A DNA stretch of 64,000 bases from Pterobdella sp. o SKG-2022 (GCA_964035795.1 OZ038321.1:15493971-15557970), one strand, 5' to 3'. Counted from the stretch's first letter, positions 35,700 to 49,308 are shown. Notes: generated from the letters alone by a model not told the origin. Numbers and translations: made by a program.

Positions 35700-38600
35700 A
35701 TGAACACCGACAAAAATCTACCAAAGCTCCAACAGTTTTATTATAGTTTGGGACACTTTTACAATGACCTATGCAGCACTATGTGGTTTTCGTACCTCCT
35801 GGTTTACCTCAATAAAGTTGCTCAAATATCTGAAACCAACGCTGGAATCTTGTTACTTATTGGTCAGGTGGCTGATGCTCTTTTCACACCTATCATAGGT
35901 TATGAATCCGACAGATATACTTTCTTTCGAAAATACCCTAAAAGAAAAAGTTGGCATTTGTTTGGTGAGCAATGCTCTAAACTAATTTTTTTTGATTTTT
36001 TAGAAAGAACATTTTTTTATAAATAGGCACGATTTCAGTGATATGTTCATTTTCTTTCTTGTTCATGCCGGTTCCTGGAGGAAGTCAAGCCCAAGACTTT
36101 GCCAAGCTCATTTATTACATTCCTCTAGTAGTTATTTTCCAATTCGGATGGAGTTGTGTTCAAATTTCTCACTTGAGTTTAGTAGCTGAACTCACCTTTG
36201 AAGAACCAACCAGAATCTCATTGAACTCATACAGGTGTATTTATAAAAAAATAATTTTAATAGCACTAATTATATCAATATCGTTTCAAGTCAATTTTTC
36301 AAGTTTTATCAGTTTCATTATAGTAGTGTATAAAAAATCATTGCAAGACAACGCTTAAGTCTATTGACAATCAACTTTAGAGCATTTTATCAGCTTATAA
36401 GCCCCCAAAAAAATTCAAGCTAGTTAGCCAAAAATATTTGTACATTTGATAATGGACTTTTGGTGTTGCTGCATAAATTTTTTTTATCTTCCAGATATTC
36501 AATGCTAATTAGAATCAACAGAAAAAATTAAACTTACATAAAACCCCAGAAACGCCATGACATTAGTTGCCAATGTAATCGTGTATGCTCTCATTTGGAT
36601 ATTTTTCCAGAGATCTTTTGATAACCACTGGAGCCCCCATGATTCAACCCATTTCATAGTTAAATACTATTTATGTGCTATTATTCATAACATTAATGAC
36701 AACAGTAATAAAAAATCTTTGATATAATTCAGAAATTGGCGGGTTCGCTATCGGCAATAGGTTTAATTCCTTCTATACTTTTCCAAGTCTTTCTTATTGA
36801 ACCAAAATTAAAAATGGAAAACAGAAGGATAGATGAAAATTCAAACAAACAAATGATGTGGAAAGATTGGTTCAAAGAAGCAAAGTTTTATATAGTATAT
36901 TTTTTTAAAATTTGGTTAATTATTTGAAATAGACTTTGTGAATCCATTTTGTTGAAGCTAAATTTTAATACAATATTACTTTGATTATTTTTTTTGAAGG
37001 TTGCTTTAACGTATGTTGGAGCAAGATTGATAAATAATATTTCACAAACCTACTGGTCTTTTTACATCATCGATTATTTGCAGCTAAGTAAAGTAAGTGA
37101 ATCCATTTGAGTACATTCATAAAAGAACTTAATTTATACAGCAAGATAAAAATTACACATAATAATTGCTAAACAATTTAGATCTATATCAAAAATGCTC
37201 ATCAATAATAAGAATTTCCTAACACAATTCAGACTTACGTAGCTGCTATTCCCTTGGTTGTCTATATTTCTGGATTCATTATTTCATTCGTTATAAAGCT
37301 TATGGTTAAAATAGCTGAGACAAATGTAAGATTAATTTTTTATATATTTTTAATCAAGTTTCTTTCAAATTGTACATTTTTCAACATTTTAAAACGGTTT
37401 TTTGATTAATGTTTAATCAATACATACTGATTTATTTTTATTTTTACCTCAAAAGGTTTTTATATAATCAAGTCTTTAAGCATTATATGAACTATATTTT
37501 CCATGCATTCAATCTCAACATAGAACGTTTGCGACCATCAATATGAGCATCAATAATATTATTTTAAAAAATTTTGAAGGATTAGAGCTCGAGGAAACTT
37601 AGAAACGTGTTAAGATTTTGAGTGCGTATTGCTGATATTAAAAGGTTACTCTTATAAAGTTTCAGTGTAGTTAAGTCAGCGTACAATTTTTTCCTATGAC
37701 ATTGTATTATATTATATAGATATCTATTATGAAGTGAACTGTTAGTTACTTGAGTTTTTACATAGTGTTATGTAAATGGAATGTTCACTCTACATAGTGC
37801 TTCACATCGTATTGCTTGGTACAATTTGAACCCATACCAAAGCCTTAAATAGAACAGGCCTAAAAATTTCGGCTTGACGACGTATCAAGCATAGTAACAA
37901 CTAAGCAAGTATTTCAAAACACTAACTATTTTAAACTCAACGATAAAAGAAGTTATCAATTACCTCAATCTAAACAAGTATTTCAAAACACTGACTATTT
38001 TAAACTCAACGATAAAAGAAGTTATCAGTTACCTCAATCTAAGCAAGTATTTCAAAACACTAACTATTTTAAACTCAACGATAAAAGAAGTTATCAGTTA
38101 CCTCAATCTAAACAAGTATTTCAAAACACTGACTATTTTAAACTCAACGATAAAAGAAGTTATCAGTTACCTCAAGCTAAGCAAGTATTTCAAAACACTA
38201 ACTATTTTAAACTCGACAATAAAAGAAGTTATCAGTTACCTCAATCATTCTAATTGTCAGCATTAAATATATTCTACTTTTTCCTTTTGTTACTCCTAAA
38301 TAGACCATAGTGTATCGTAAATGTTAATGGAACTCCTAATTGAACCAAGTTAATATGAAAGTATAAAAAACCTAATATTATTAATTAAAAAGAAATACCA
38401 TATATACTACCTCATATATTGGTTGAAGTGAAATGAATAAAAATTGACAATCTTAAAAGAAACAACAATGAAAGCATAATAACTTAGAGTGTTTCGAAAT
38501 GAAAACAACACGAACAAGCACGTTGAATACTAGTTGTTTGACCCAAAATAAAACAACTATTTCTCCCCCTTGATGACGAGCTTCGATTCTTTGAAAGCTT

Positions 38601-41600
38601 GAAATTAAAATAACTTTTGATATTGCTTTATAATCTTGAAAATGCAGCCACACCTTTTTCGAATATGAAAAACCAATATAAAAAAATCGAACATATAGTA
38701 TAACTACTTTTTACAATCATTAAAAATTTACCAAAAATAAATTTACATCAAAAGCTTATTATTTTTTTTATTGATTTATTAAAAATGGTACAATTTTAAA
38801 ATTTATTTAAAGCAATAAACTAAAACAATACATGGAAACGAAAAGTTTAATGTTTGTTTTCATCTAATCAAATCAATACTTTCAGGTGTATTTACTATTT
38901 TAATAAATATTCATGGTGAATCGAGAAATTACTGTGATTCATTGTTAACTGTGATTATGCCTAAAAACGAAAATTAATTTGATATATCTTCAAGGGAAAA
39001 CTCCTATTTTTGAATAATTGAGTTACATTAAATCTTATTTGTTTTGTTATTAACAAAATGTTTCGAATTTATTTATATTAGTGTTCAAAGTTCTTCCAAG
39101 CGTCTAAAACCGCATTTTTATAATAGTATATTCTAGTCCCAGTTTCTCCGGTAACTTAATCGTCTTTGCAACAAACCTAGTTTGAAAACTATGCGTCATA
39201 CAAATGAATTTATACTAGTGATAATATGTTTTGTGGAGCTAGTATTAAAATATTCATTTTATAAAATCACTAAATTTACTTTGTAAACTAGAGCGTTTAC
39301 ATAATGTAACCAAAAAATAGGTCTTCTATATTTATAAATGATTTTAGAAACACCATTTTATAAAATCATTAAATTTACTTTGTAAACTAGAGCGTTTACA
39401 TAATGTAACCAAAAAATAGGTCTTCTATATTTATAAATGATTTTAGAAACACCATGTTTTTTTGATGAAAAAATTGAATGAGAAACATCTTTTTTTTCAG
39501 ATAATCTACTTCTGCGCTGTCATTTTATTGATTCTTTCATTTTTATGGATAGAGTTCATCAATCCTTCAAGTGCCTTACAGATCTTTGGACCTGCTATAA
39601 TTATCGGAATAGGAAACTCCCTTTTAAATATCACCTCACTTTCCATGATTACCGACATGATTGCAACCAATACCGTTGTTTTATTTAAAATTTTTGAAAA
39701 TATTTAAAAACTTGAATTTAATTTATAATTTTTTAAATATTTGCAAAATTGAATTAAACAGTGATAATAATAATGTAAACAACTTGTATAGCGCCTCTTA
39801 CGCATCGTTCAGAGACGCTCTACTACGAATTGCTTAAAAAGATGAGTTTTAAGTTTTTTAAAAAAACATAATGAAAAGGAAATTTGAGACTTGGAGAAAG
39901 AGAGTTCCAGAGAAATAAGCCAGAAATAAAACAGTTTTAGCGTGGGAATGAGAGGGAGAGATTCTGAAGAGATGAGAGCACGTAGAAGACGGTAGGCCAG
40001 CACGTTGAGGTAGTAAGAGGTTAAAAAAATAGGATAGTGAATGTAAGTAAAAGATTTTCTGTATGAGAGCAGATTTGAATGAAGAGCAAAAGTGAAGAGG
40101 TGGCCAGTGATCAATAAGAGATGGAGAGACATAAGAAAATTTAGGAATATGGAAAACCATGCGTGCAGAAAAATTGAAAACACTAATAAGAGGGTAGATG
40201 GTGGATTCAGGGAGGTTATAATATAAAAAGTTGCACTAATCATGACGGAGAAGAACAAAAGAACAGACAGAAATCTCAAAAGAAGCACCATCTGGGTAAG
40301 AAGAGATCTGTCTGATGTGACGTGAGTGTTGAAAACAAGAAAAAGCAACAGAAAGAATTTGAGGTTTAAACGAAAAGAAAGAATCAAGAAGTAAACCAAA
40401 ACATTTAATAGTCGAGGAAGAATGAATAGTAAGGTCAAAGACAGTAATGGGAGGATGAAAGGAGAAAAGAGATTTTGACCTAGAAAGATAAAGTTGAATT
40501 TAGTGGAATTTGGTTTGAAATTCATAAAGTCATTCTAGGAAAAAATAGAATTAAGGCAGAGACTTGTCTTTCAAGAGTACAAAAAAGAGGAAAAGAAGAG
40601 AAGATGTAGGTGTCATAAGCAAAGAGCTGAATTTAGAAAGAGAAAAATTCGATCGGAAAAGGGAGATGAAAGTTATAAAGAATAAAGAAAAGAGGCTTGA
40701 GGACAGTTCTCCAAGGAACACCAAAAATAACAGAAAAAGGAGAAGAAGAAAAGCTGTTAATAGAAACAGTGGAAGAACGATTAGAAAGTTAGAAGGTAAG
40801 CCAGAAATACCAAATGAAGAGTTGAGATGCTGAAATAAAAGTGAGTGGTTAATACAATACAACTACAAATAAGATTAACTTCAGGAGTATCTAGGCCACA
40901 TAATAATTATAAAAAAACACACAAAAAATATTTTTAAAAAATGGAAATAATGATAATAAAAAAAGAAAAAAAAAAATTAGACAGAATAATATATGAACGT
41001 TTATTTGCCAAAAGATCTGGATAAAAGAACTGGAGTGTTTGGAGTAGAGAAGAAAGCAATAGCTTGATAAGTGAGAAAGCCAAAAATCATCAAAAAAGAG
41101 AGAGAGAAACAATAAGAACGCTCAAATTTGAGTAGAGTACGTTTGGATGTGATGCATTCACGATCAAACTAAGGAGCTTTGAAGGAGGAAAGACGATAGG
41201 TAAAAGATTTAATGGGGAGAAGACGTTCGAAGTATTTGTGAAAAAGAAGTCTAGAGAAAAAACAAAGTCATCAACATCAGAGAAAAAAAAGAGTCAAAGA
41301 AAAAAGCAGAGAGAAGATGGATGAAAAGGTTTTTATCAAGTTGAGACCAAGAGCGAGTAGATACCTTGACAGTGAAGGAGAGTTTAATGGGTTTGGTAAA
41401 AAAAGAAGATTGAATAAGCTGGTGAGGAGAGAGAGACTGGGTGAGCATGAATACTAATGGGTTTGATAAAGGATGATGTGATGAAAAGATCAATGGTGTT
41501 GCCAGAAGAATGAGAGGACAAGTGACAATTTTGAAAAAAAGTAAAAAGTTCGAGAAGTTCAAAAAATTTTTTAGTGTAGAAATTATTTTTGTTGTTAAAT

Positions 41601-43313
41601 TGGCTGTTAAAGTCACCTATAATATAAAAAGAAGAAAGAGTATATATAAATTCAAGTAAGGCAGAGAAGTCGTTAATAAAGGGAAAGAGAAAAGCAGAAG
41701 GTCGATAAATGACAACAATAAACAGGGTGAGCGTACCATATATAAAGAAGGAGACGAAAGATTCAAAAAGTTTGAAACCAGTATGAGAAGTCTTGGAAGA
41801 GAAAAAATTAGATTTTTATGAAAAACAGATACCTCCATAGGTGGAAAAAAAAGTAGAATAAGTATTTTGAAAAGCACGAGCAAGTTCAAGGAAAGAATAG
41901 CAAAGGAGACAAGCGGAGATGAAAGGAGAAGAAGCAGATTTATGCCAGATCTCACTAAGAGCTAGAAAGTCAAGATTAGAGTCAGAAAGGAGATTAAAAC
42001 ATGAATAGATTTGTTATTAAGAGATCTTATGTTGAGAAGATATATTAATGGGTTTAAAGAGTTTTGAAGAGTAATGAGATGAGTTGGATGATTTAGGTTT
42101 GAGATAAAAAGATTTAGATTTGAAGTGAGAAGAGGAGATAAGAGATGAGAAAGAGGGCTTAGAACTGGAAAAAGAAAAAGTAGTGGATGATGAAATACTA
42201 TTGAAAACAAATGAGAAGCTACAAGATTTAAGATTGAGAAAAAAAGCGCGCCGCCTAATGATCCGAAGAAGAGGAGAGAAGAATTTGGAAAAACTAAGTA
42301 GAAGATCACGAGAGCAGAGCATAGGTTTAGAGTATATTAGATAAACAAAAAAGAAGAAAAGTTAATTTTATAAAAAATAATGATTGAATGAACTAATGAG
42401 AATAGAAAATTGAAAAAAAACCTTAAAAAGAAGAAAAAGCAGTTCGTAGCAAAAACAAACCGGAAAAAATGGCTGCTAAAAGTGCACTTTAAAAAGTCAT
42501 TTATAACCCTCTATTATTGATGCAATATACTAATTTTTCCTTAGAACACCAGTGCTTTCGTTCTTGGAATGATGAGCTTTTTAGACAAATTGGTGTCTGG
42601 GATTGTTATCATGATTGTCCAAGTTCTTCAACCCTCTTGTGAAACGTACGTAGAGGAATTATGACACTTTTTTAATTAAAAAAATTTAAAAAAAAGACTA
42701 AACAAATCAGACTTTGATACCTCTTAGGTTTTATGTCACATAACGTTACATTACATTATGTCATCAAAGCGATTATTGACGCTAAAAGTGATTTTAACTT
42801 TTTTACCATAAATTTGTGAAATTATTTTATTTAAATCATATCCATTGATTTGAAATTTTTTCTTCCAAGTTCTTGTTGAGCACTAATACAAAATATGTGT
42901 CCATCTTACCCCGGTTCCAGTCCGATGCTTTCTTACATGAACAACCTTATTAGAACCAATATAATAAATTTACTAGACACAAAAACAAAGATCAATTAAG
43001 CAACAAAACTTTTCGTTGGCAGAATTTCATTATCAAGTATTAAATTAAGTATTTGATAAAACTTGCCTACCCAATGCTTCGTTTTAAAGCTTTTGTTTAA
43101 TAAATTATTATAAGCTAAATAAAATCTTTCAATATCAAAATTATTTCGTAAAAACTATTATTTTTTATTTAAACTACCTTCAGATTGTGCCCAGCGCTGT
43201 CAATGTTTTACAAAGGTGTCATGACGTATTTTTTGTCTGGTGTCAGTGTATTATGTCTCATTTCCATTTGTGTTTTAAAGGTATACACTTTGAAAAAAGG
43301 CAAAACTCGTTGA
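35700..43313 (+). CDS. MFSD12: MFSD12, major facilitator superfamily domain-containing protein 12 (9 exons, complete)
   Basis: Exons 35700-35964, 36027-36234, 36550-36658, 36733-36894, 37000-37092, 37233-37325, 39501-39674, 42545-42645 and 43184-43313 splice in frame into 444 residues (vertebrate MFSD12 is slightly longer, mainly at the N-terminus). Matches include GHFYNDLCSTMWFSYLL, GQVADALFTPIIGYESDRY, FQFGWSCVQISHLSL, RLINNISQTYW, IPLVVYISGF and NTSAFVLGMMSFLDKL, all characteristic of the family. Hydrophobic segments fit a twelve-helix transporter. In vertebrates MFSD12 imports cysteine into lysosomes and melanosomes; the substrate here is inferred. The last exon reads through a GT to TGA at 43311-43313. 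Intron 6 holds a 69-bp minisatellite and a tandem duplication; intron 7 holds an antisense LINE. Confidence 0.93.
37903..38246. repeat. 69-bp minisatellite, five copies, in MFSD12 intron 6
   Basis: Five consecutive 69-bp units, each beginning AAGCAAGTATTTCAAAAC (first A to G or C to A variants) and ending CCTCAATCT. Units differ at one to four positions. In one + strand frame all five stay open (23 codons each, KQVFQNTNYFKLNDKRSYQL plus PQS). Confidence 0.9.
39081..39215 (+). mobile_element. LINE 3'-end scrap, same family as 2644-3192
   Basis: Matches the end of that element: FK-SSKRLKPHFYNSI frame (AAGCGTCTAAAACCGC), then CTTTGCAACAAACCTAG and ACAAATGAAT. About 130 bp. Confidence 0.6.
39255..39452. 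repeat. 99-bp tandem duplication before MFSD12 exon 7
   Basis: Two adjacent 99-bp units (39255-39353 and 39354-39452), identical but for one or two bases, ending about 50 bp before the exon at 39501. Confidence 0.9.
39770..42500 (-). mobile_element. Family A CR1/L2-like LINE, antisense in MFSD12 intron 7
   Basis: Minus-strand copy of the element at 12470-15739, about 2.7 kb. From its 5' end it shows the shared leader (TTTAGCAGCC, CTTCTTTTTAAGG), LALSEIWHKSA of the endonuclease, a GDFNS-like site, SDH region, and after a deletion of about 0.5 kb the VLGELSSSLF and FSSLLMTPTSS equivalents of the RT (frameshifted QLYADDTYIFSS), then the C-terminal region to about 39780. Sense strand is pyrimidine-rich. 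Multiple shifts; inactive. It splits MFSD12 exons 7 and 8 without touching splice sites. Confidence 0.85.
42987..43100. repeat. Foldback (MITE-like) element
   Basis: Imperfect inverted repeat around TCATTATCAAGTATTAAA/TTAAGTATTTGATAAAA, with AAAACTTTTCGTTGGC on the left and GCTTCGTTTT on the right. Related to the other three foldback copies. Located in the last MFSD12 intron. Confidence 0.6.
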
Positions 43314-44329
43314 AAAATTATACTAATTTGCTTGAAACAACTCAATATTTTTTAAATTAATGTGAAGTAATTAACAATCATAAAAAAAGATGTTGCTTTT
43401 CAATGATGATGTTTTATTTCACTGGTTAATTCCAGTAATATTGTTGGAACTTTGATATTTATATGATAGTTAATCAAAAGTTTTTAAAACCTCTATTTCC
43501 AAAAAGTTTTTTTTTGCTTATTTAAAATGTATTTTAACAATTACCACTAGAAAATTTTTTAATGGTTTAATGATAAAATTTTGAGCATTTTTATAAAATA
43601 ATAAATCATAATAAAACAATAATGAAAGAGTAAGAAAATTATCTGAAGAAATGGCAGTATCGGTCAATATCTATGAATAAATGTAGCCAATATAATAAAG
43701 TTGGCTTTTAAAAATTTCAGTTATTAAAAAATTCAGTAGACATTTTTTTAGTTTTTTGCCATAAACCTTCAAAAAGATGCCGGACTATTTTCATTCATGT
43801 TTTTTAAAATGTAGTCAATTTAGTATTGAGTTGATCTGTTAACTTTTGACATGTTTGTTTTGGCTAGAACTTCCCTGTTTAGTACTAATGCAAACCAAAA
43901 TGAATTTTTTATTTAAACATATTTGATAGTGGTTTTATTGGACTGAGAAAAATATTAGAGTTCGGGTTACATACGCAAGATAGGATCTCAAATTTGGCAC
44001 TATTGTTTTGTAACGACTTTGACGAATTCAAAAAAAGTTTGCCTTCTCTGCTTTTTTAGAATTTGGCATGATAATCTCAAATATATAATAAACAATACTT
44101 ATATTCAAACCATCCGCTGATTGAGTCATGATCTCAACCTGCTGCCCATCTGCTGTGTTCAATGATGTTTTAGATTTTTATATTCTCGTTTTTTTCATTT
44201 ATCGAACTTCATATTTTTTTCTATGAGAATTGATATCTTTGACCTCTAACTTCGCTTTCATTTCTTTTTTATGTCAAATAACATGTCTAGTTGATTTTGC
44301 TTTTTTTATTTATTTTTTTTATTACCCCC
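43314..44329. other. AT-rich non-coding stretch downstream of MFSD12
   Basis: No gene or clear repeat; contains the MFSD12 3' UTR. AATAAA-like signals occur (for example near 43598-43605) but none stands out. Confidence 0.5.
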
Positions 44330-44720
44330 ATGTTCCGCCGTGTAGAGTTAGGAACGTACCCTATCTTCATCATCAGGCTGTTAGTGTTGGTCTAAGGGTG
44401 TTTCTTTGCATATTACGAACTTGTCCTAAAAACCTGATGAGAGCAGACTGATGAAACAGTCTATGTGGGGTCCTCCAAAAAGATTATCTTGAAACAAGAT
44501 AGCATTATTAAGCCCAAAGGATTACTGGAAGACAGGAAGGGTCATTTAGATTTGTACCCTGAAAGGGTAGCAGCCCCACCAACTAGCAAACCTAAACGCT
44601 GAGACGTAGATGCCTTTTAATGTCATGCCTTGGACAGGTGCCTTTTAACGTCATGCCCAGGACTTAAGAATGATCCTTATGCACATCTACCGAGTGATTA
44701 GTGCATTTTATCTCTTATCA
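44330..44720. repeat. Unidentified GC-richer element
   Basis: About 390 bp visibly richer in G and C than its flanks. It contains an imperfect direct repeat of about 28 bp (GATGCCTTTTAATGTCATGCC, about 44608; GGTGCCTTTTAACGTCATGCCC, about 44636) and CCCTGAAAGGGTAGCAGCCCCACC. No ORF of note. Its style suggests the non-coding end of a mobile element; family unknown. Confidence 0.4.
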
Positions 44721-44814
44721 AGAAGTGAAGTCAATTCCACTACTTGACCAGAAAACGCTTGGCTTGGAAGCTTAGATAGTTTTGAAAAAAATTTTGGATT
44801 TAACACAAAATCAA

Positions 44815-45552
44815 TCTTATGATCTTTACTTTGATAAATTTTTACAAGTTTTTCTTTGTTGGAGAAGTTAACTGAATTAGGTCATTTTAATACAACACAA
44901 TCAAAGAAAATAGAACCAAAAAATGTTCTTTGAGTTTCAAAGATTTGAGAAAAAAAAGGGTACAATGATTATGGCTACTACAGATAATCTTGCAGTCGTA
45001 GCATGGAAAATTAACAAAGTGGTAACGTTAGCATCAAATTCGTATGCAATCCATCCTATCTCAAACCTTAATAGAGTTGCTAAAATTGATGCAGAACGAA
45101 AAAAGATTACCGTTACATGTCCCAGTGGTTGCTATGTACAACTCCAATATCAGAGAAGCCGATATTTTTGATCAAAACGTACGTGCCCAGAGAGTGTTTT
45201 TTTCGAGGGAAAAAATGGGGGTTTCCATTATTTGCTTTTGGAATAGATGCTGGATGCCAAAATGCATGGAATTTGTACAAAGACTTAAAAAAGTACGTAT
45301 TGTGAATTTCGAAGAAACATTGTGCAGGCCTTTTTTATGAAAGTACAAAACACCCACAAAAAAACTAACAATCTGTCATCGAAGGCAAACACAGGAGTAA
45401 CGCTTTTCGTAACAAAAGACAACTCTCTGGGCCATGGAAAAGAATCTTGCAAACAAATGAGATGTTTCCATTGTCACAAAAATACTAGAATAAGATGTGC
45501 CAAGTGTAAAGTAGCCCTATATATAAGTTGTTGGTACGAGTTTCATGCTAAA
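44815..45552 (+). mobile_element. piggyBac-like transposase fragment
   Basis: Read with frameshifts: IKENRTKKCSLSFKDLRKKK, GTMIMATTDNLAVVAWKINK, VVTLASNSYAIHPISN, then FDQNVRAQRVFFRGKKWGFP, LFAFGIDAGCQNAWNLY, and a C-terminal Cys-rich finger RCFHCHKNTRIRCAKCK. These are the DDE_Tnp_1_7 C-terminal half and terminal zinc finger of piggyBac transposases. The N-terminal half and terminal repeats are missing. At least two frame changes; a relic. Confidence 0.8.
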
Positions 45553-45694
45553 TGAACCAGAGTAATATACTTTATAAATCATTATATAAGTTAGAAAATT
45601 TTTAAAAAGCGAATAACAGTTTCAAAAACATTTATTTTTTATACTATTCAAATTTTAAAAAAAAATTGAAAATAAATTTCTGTTGAAGAAAAAT

Positions 45695-48248
45695 GTATTA
45701 CTGCCTTATGTCGCCTGTGCCAGTGTTCCCTAGAGAAGACACCCTTGTAATTTTTAAAAAAATTACTCTGAAAAAATTTGAACAAAAAATTTTTTTTATA
45801 ATTTTTCACAGAAAACTGAGTGCAAAAATAATAAAAGTAGAAAAAACCCCTAACCTACCGGAACTAGAAAACTTTTGGTGTAATATATGGGAAGAATATT
45901 ATAACAAAAAAACAGAATGGGTTAAAAAAATGGAAGGAAATAATGAAGAAAAACAACATTAAGTATGGGAAGATATAACTATCGAAGAAGTAAAATATAA
46001 CATCCAAAAAACATCAAACTGGAAAGAACCTGGCATTGACAAAGTAACCAACTTCTGGATCAAAAGTTTCACATCGTTGCACGAGCCAATGACCAAAGCA
46101 ATCAAAGAATGCTTACTGAAGCCAGAACTCTGTCCTACATGGCTTAAACGGAAAAAACCATTTTAATACCTAAATCGGAAGAAACTAACAAGCCAAAAAA
46201 TTATCGACCAATTACTTGTCTCCACACGTTTTATAAAATAACAACATAGATTATAAAAAATAGAATACACCACCATCTTATCTCAGAAAACATGCTGCCT
46301 ATCGAACAAAAAGAGTGCCAAAAAGGAAGCTATGGATGTAAAGACCAGCTTCTTAAAAGATAAAGCCATCCTTGAAGAAGCAAAAAAAAAGAAAATATTT
46401 GAGTACAGCATGGATAGATTACAAAAAAGCATTCGATTCTATACCACATGATTGGATAATCAAATGTCTCCAAATGTACAAAATCTCTCCAATAGCTATC
46501 AATTTCCTGAAAGAAAGCATGGAAAAACGAAAAACCTCTGTGATTTTGTATCACCAAGAAGGCAAACTCGAATCTAGAGAGTTCAACATTAAAAGAGGAA
46601 TCTTTCAAGGCGACTCACTATCCCCACTTCTTTTTTGCCTTACTCTAGCTCCACTGTCAACACTCCTCAACGAAACTGGGTAGGGTCATGAAACAAAAGC
46701 AGGAAAAAAGGTAAACCATCTGCTATATATGGATGTTCTGAAAAAATTTGCAAAAAATGACAATGAACAAGCTCGCATCCTCAACACTGTTAAGAAATTC
46801 AGTGATGATATCAACATGGATTATGGACTTGAAAAGTGTGCCAAAGCAACCTTCATCAAAGGAAAGCTAACCACAAGGCAAAACGTCCAGCTTAATATAA
46901 ATACTACGATAAAAGACCTAGAACCAGGTGAAGCGTATAAATATTTAGGAATGGATGAAGGAGATGGCATACAGCATTCAAAAATGAAAGAAAAAATAAG
47001 AAAAGAATGCCTAAGACGAATAAGATCCATAATGAAAACTGAACTTCACGCTAAAAACATAATAATAGCAATTAACACTCTAGCATTACCAATAGTCACA
47101 TATAGTTTTAATATTATAAATTGGAACCTTAATGAAATCAAGAAACTAGATGCAAAAATAAGAAAACAACTCATTATAAATAGAATGCATCATCCAAAGG
47201 CAGATGTAGATCGACTGTACATACCAAGACAAAAAGGAGGTAGAGGCTTAATACAACTTGAACTCAGCTATAAGACTTCAACCATTGGACTGGATAAATA
47301 TTTAAAAAAAACCAATGATTGGATGTTGAAGTTAGTAAACCAACATGAAAACTCAAAAAAAATCATTCAATTACCAAAGAGTCTTTAAAATTTACCCAGG
47401 AATTAAATTTTGTACTCGACTGCGACCTACCTGCTCCAAATGAAAATGCTTGTGAAGCCAGAGAAATGTCCAAAATCAAGGGGTTGAAGCAAATAGAAGA
47501 CCGATGGCAAAGTAAACCCCCTCATGGACAGTACGCAGCACGGCTTCAAAATACCGAAGTGGGCATTGAAGCAAGCCTCCAGTGGCTCTCCAGCTTAAGA
47601 CTAAAAGCAGAGACAGAAGGGTTTATATTTGCTGCTTAAGACCAAAGCCTTTTTACCAGGAATTATCAGCCAAATATTATTCGAAATGGGACTGGTGAGA
47701 GAGTTGAGACTATTGACCACCTTATATCTGGATGCTCTGTTCTCACACCCGGAGAATACAAAAGAAGACACGATAAGGTAGATGAATATCTCTACTGGAA
47801 AATCTGTAACCACTTTAAGGTGAGTACGAAGAAAAACTGGTACAAACATCACCCGGAGCCAATTACTGATGGTCCAAATTTTATGATTCTTTGGGATTTC
47901 CCAATCTAGACGGACCGCACAATACAAGCCAACCGACCAGACATTGTTGTGAAGGATTTTCTAAACAATGTCTGTTATCTAATTGACATGAGCGTGCTAT
48001 CAGATAAAAATTTTTCAGCCAAAACATTTGAAAAGCTCTCCAAGTATAAAGACTTGGAGATTGAAGTTGGAAAAAAGTGGCATTTCAGAGCTAGAACTTT
48101 CCCAGTTGTAATAGGTAGACTGAGCCTGGTCAAGAAAGGAACCGAAGATTTTCTCGATAAAATACCCGGCAATCCTTCTCTCAGAGAAATCCAGAAAATA
48201 GTTCTAAGCGGCACAGCCCATGTCCTCAGAAAAGTTCTATCAATATAA
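45695..48248 (+). mobile_element. R2/R4-like LINE with restriction-like endonuclease, inactive
   Basis: About 2.5 kb in shifting frames. RT: FWCNIWEEYY, KEPGIDKVTNFW, NYRPITC-like, AWIDYKKAFDSIPHDWI, IKRGIFQGDSLSPLLFCLTL and HLLYMDVLKKFAKND, where the second catalytic Asp of YMDD is Val. C-terminal domain: ETIDHLISGCSVLTPGEY, then NRPDIVVKD..CYLIDMSVLSD..EKLSKYKDLEIEV and PVVIGRLSLVKKG, the restriction-like endonuclease of R2/R4-type elements. Ends GTAHVLRKVLSI-stop at 48248. No APE endonuclease. A simple-repeat array starts 75 bp further on; R4-clade elements such as Dong are reported to favour TAA repeats (recalled). Confidence 0.85.
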
Positions 48249-48322
48249 CTTCCAATTACACTCATCTGAGGTCACTGGTAGTAACCCGATGTTTGATCTT
48301 ATAATTAGCATTACAGAAGATT

Positions 48323-48717
<395 letters not shown>

Positions 48718-48719
48718 TA

Positions 48720-49308
48720 ACATTCTTTACATTTCAAATAACAATTAGTGAAACTACACTCATTCAATAATTTTTCTATTATAAAATTTTCATTATTACT
48801 GAATAATTCAAGCTGACTTTCTTCTATGATATTAATATTAGTGTTATTGAGCGTGTGTAAGTTTACTGATTCTCTAATATTATTTTATGATTAATAATAC
48901 CCGAAAAAATAATTTTTATTTTAACAATTTTTGTCAACCAATCAAATAAGTTTTTGCGAGGTTGTGGCTTGTGTGTTTCAATCGACTGCGCATTTTGAAC
49001 CATAGGATAATAAACACTCTGTCTCACAACAGTTTCAAACGCAATAACTTAAATTTAAAAAAATTTTTATTTTTTGAATAATTTTATTAATTTATCGAGT
49101 TAGAAATGTTTTTGAAAAATTCATGTTTCAATTTTAAACGTTTTTTGTTTGTTTTGGTTTACTTAGATTTACTTTATCCTCGTTATGGTTCTCAGGCATT
49201 TGTTAAGGTTGATTTTCTTCATTTCAGTCTATTGCGCTATTTATATAAAATAAATAAATAAATTTTTTACATATTTTTTTTATAACTTCAATGATCTAAT
49301 TTTTATAG
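48720..49308. other. AT-rich stretch
   Basis: Likely intron of the gene whose exons begin at 49309, or intergenic. Nothing else recognised. Confidence 0.4.

Noticed and set aside
37903..38246. CRISPR-like array
   Set aside because: Units are 69-bp direct repeats without variable spacers, in an animal gene intron; a minisatellite.
44424..44455. Hammerhead ribozyme core (CTGATGAG ... TGAAAC)
   Set aside because: The bases between CTGATGA and GAAA cannot form stem II, and no matching stem I or III was found.
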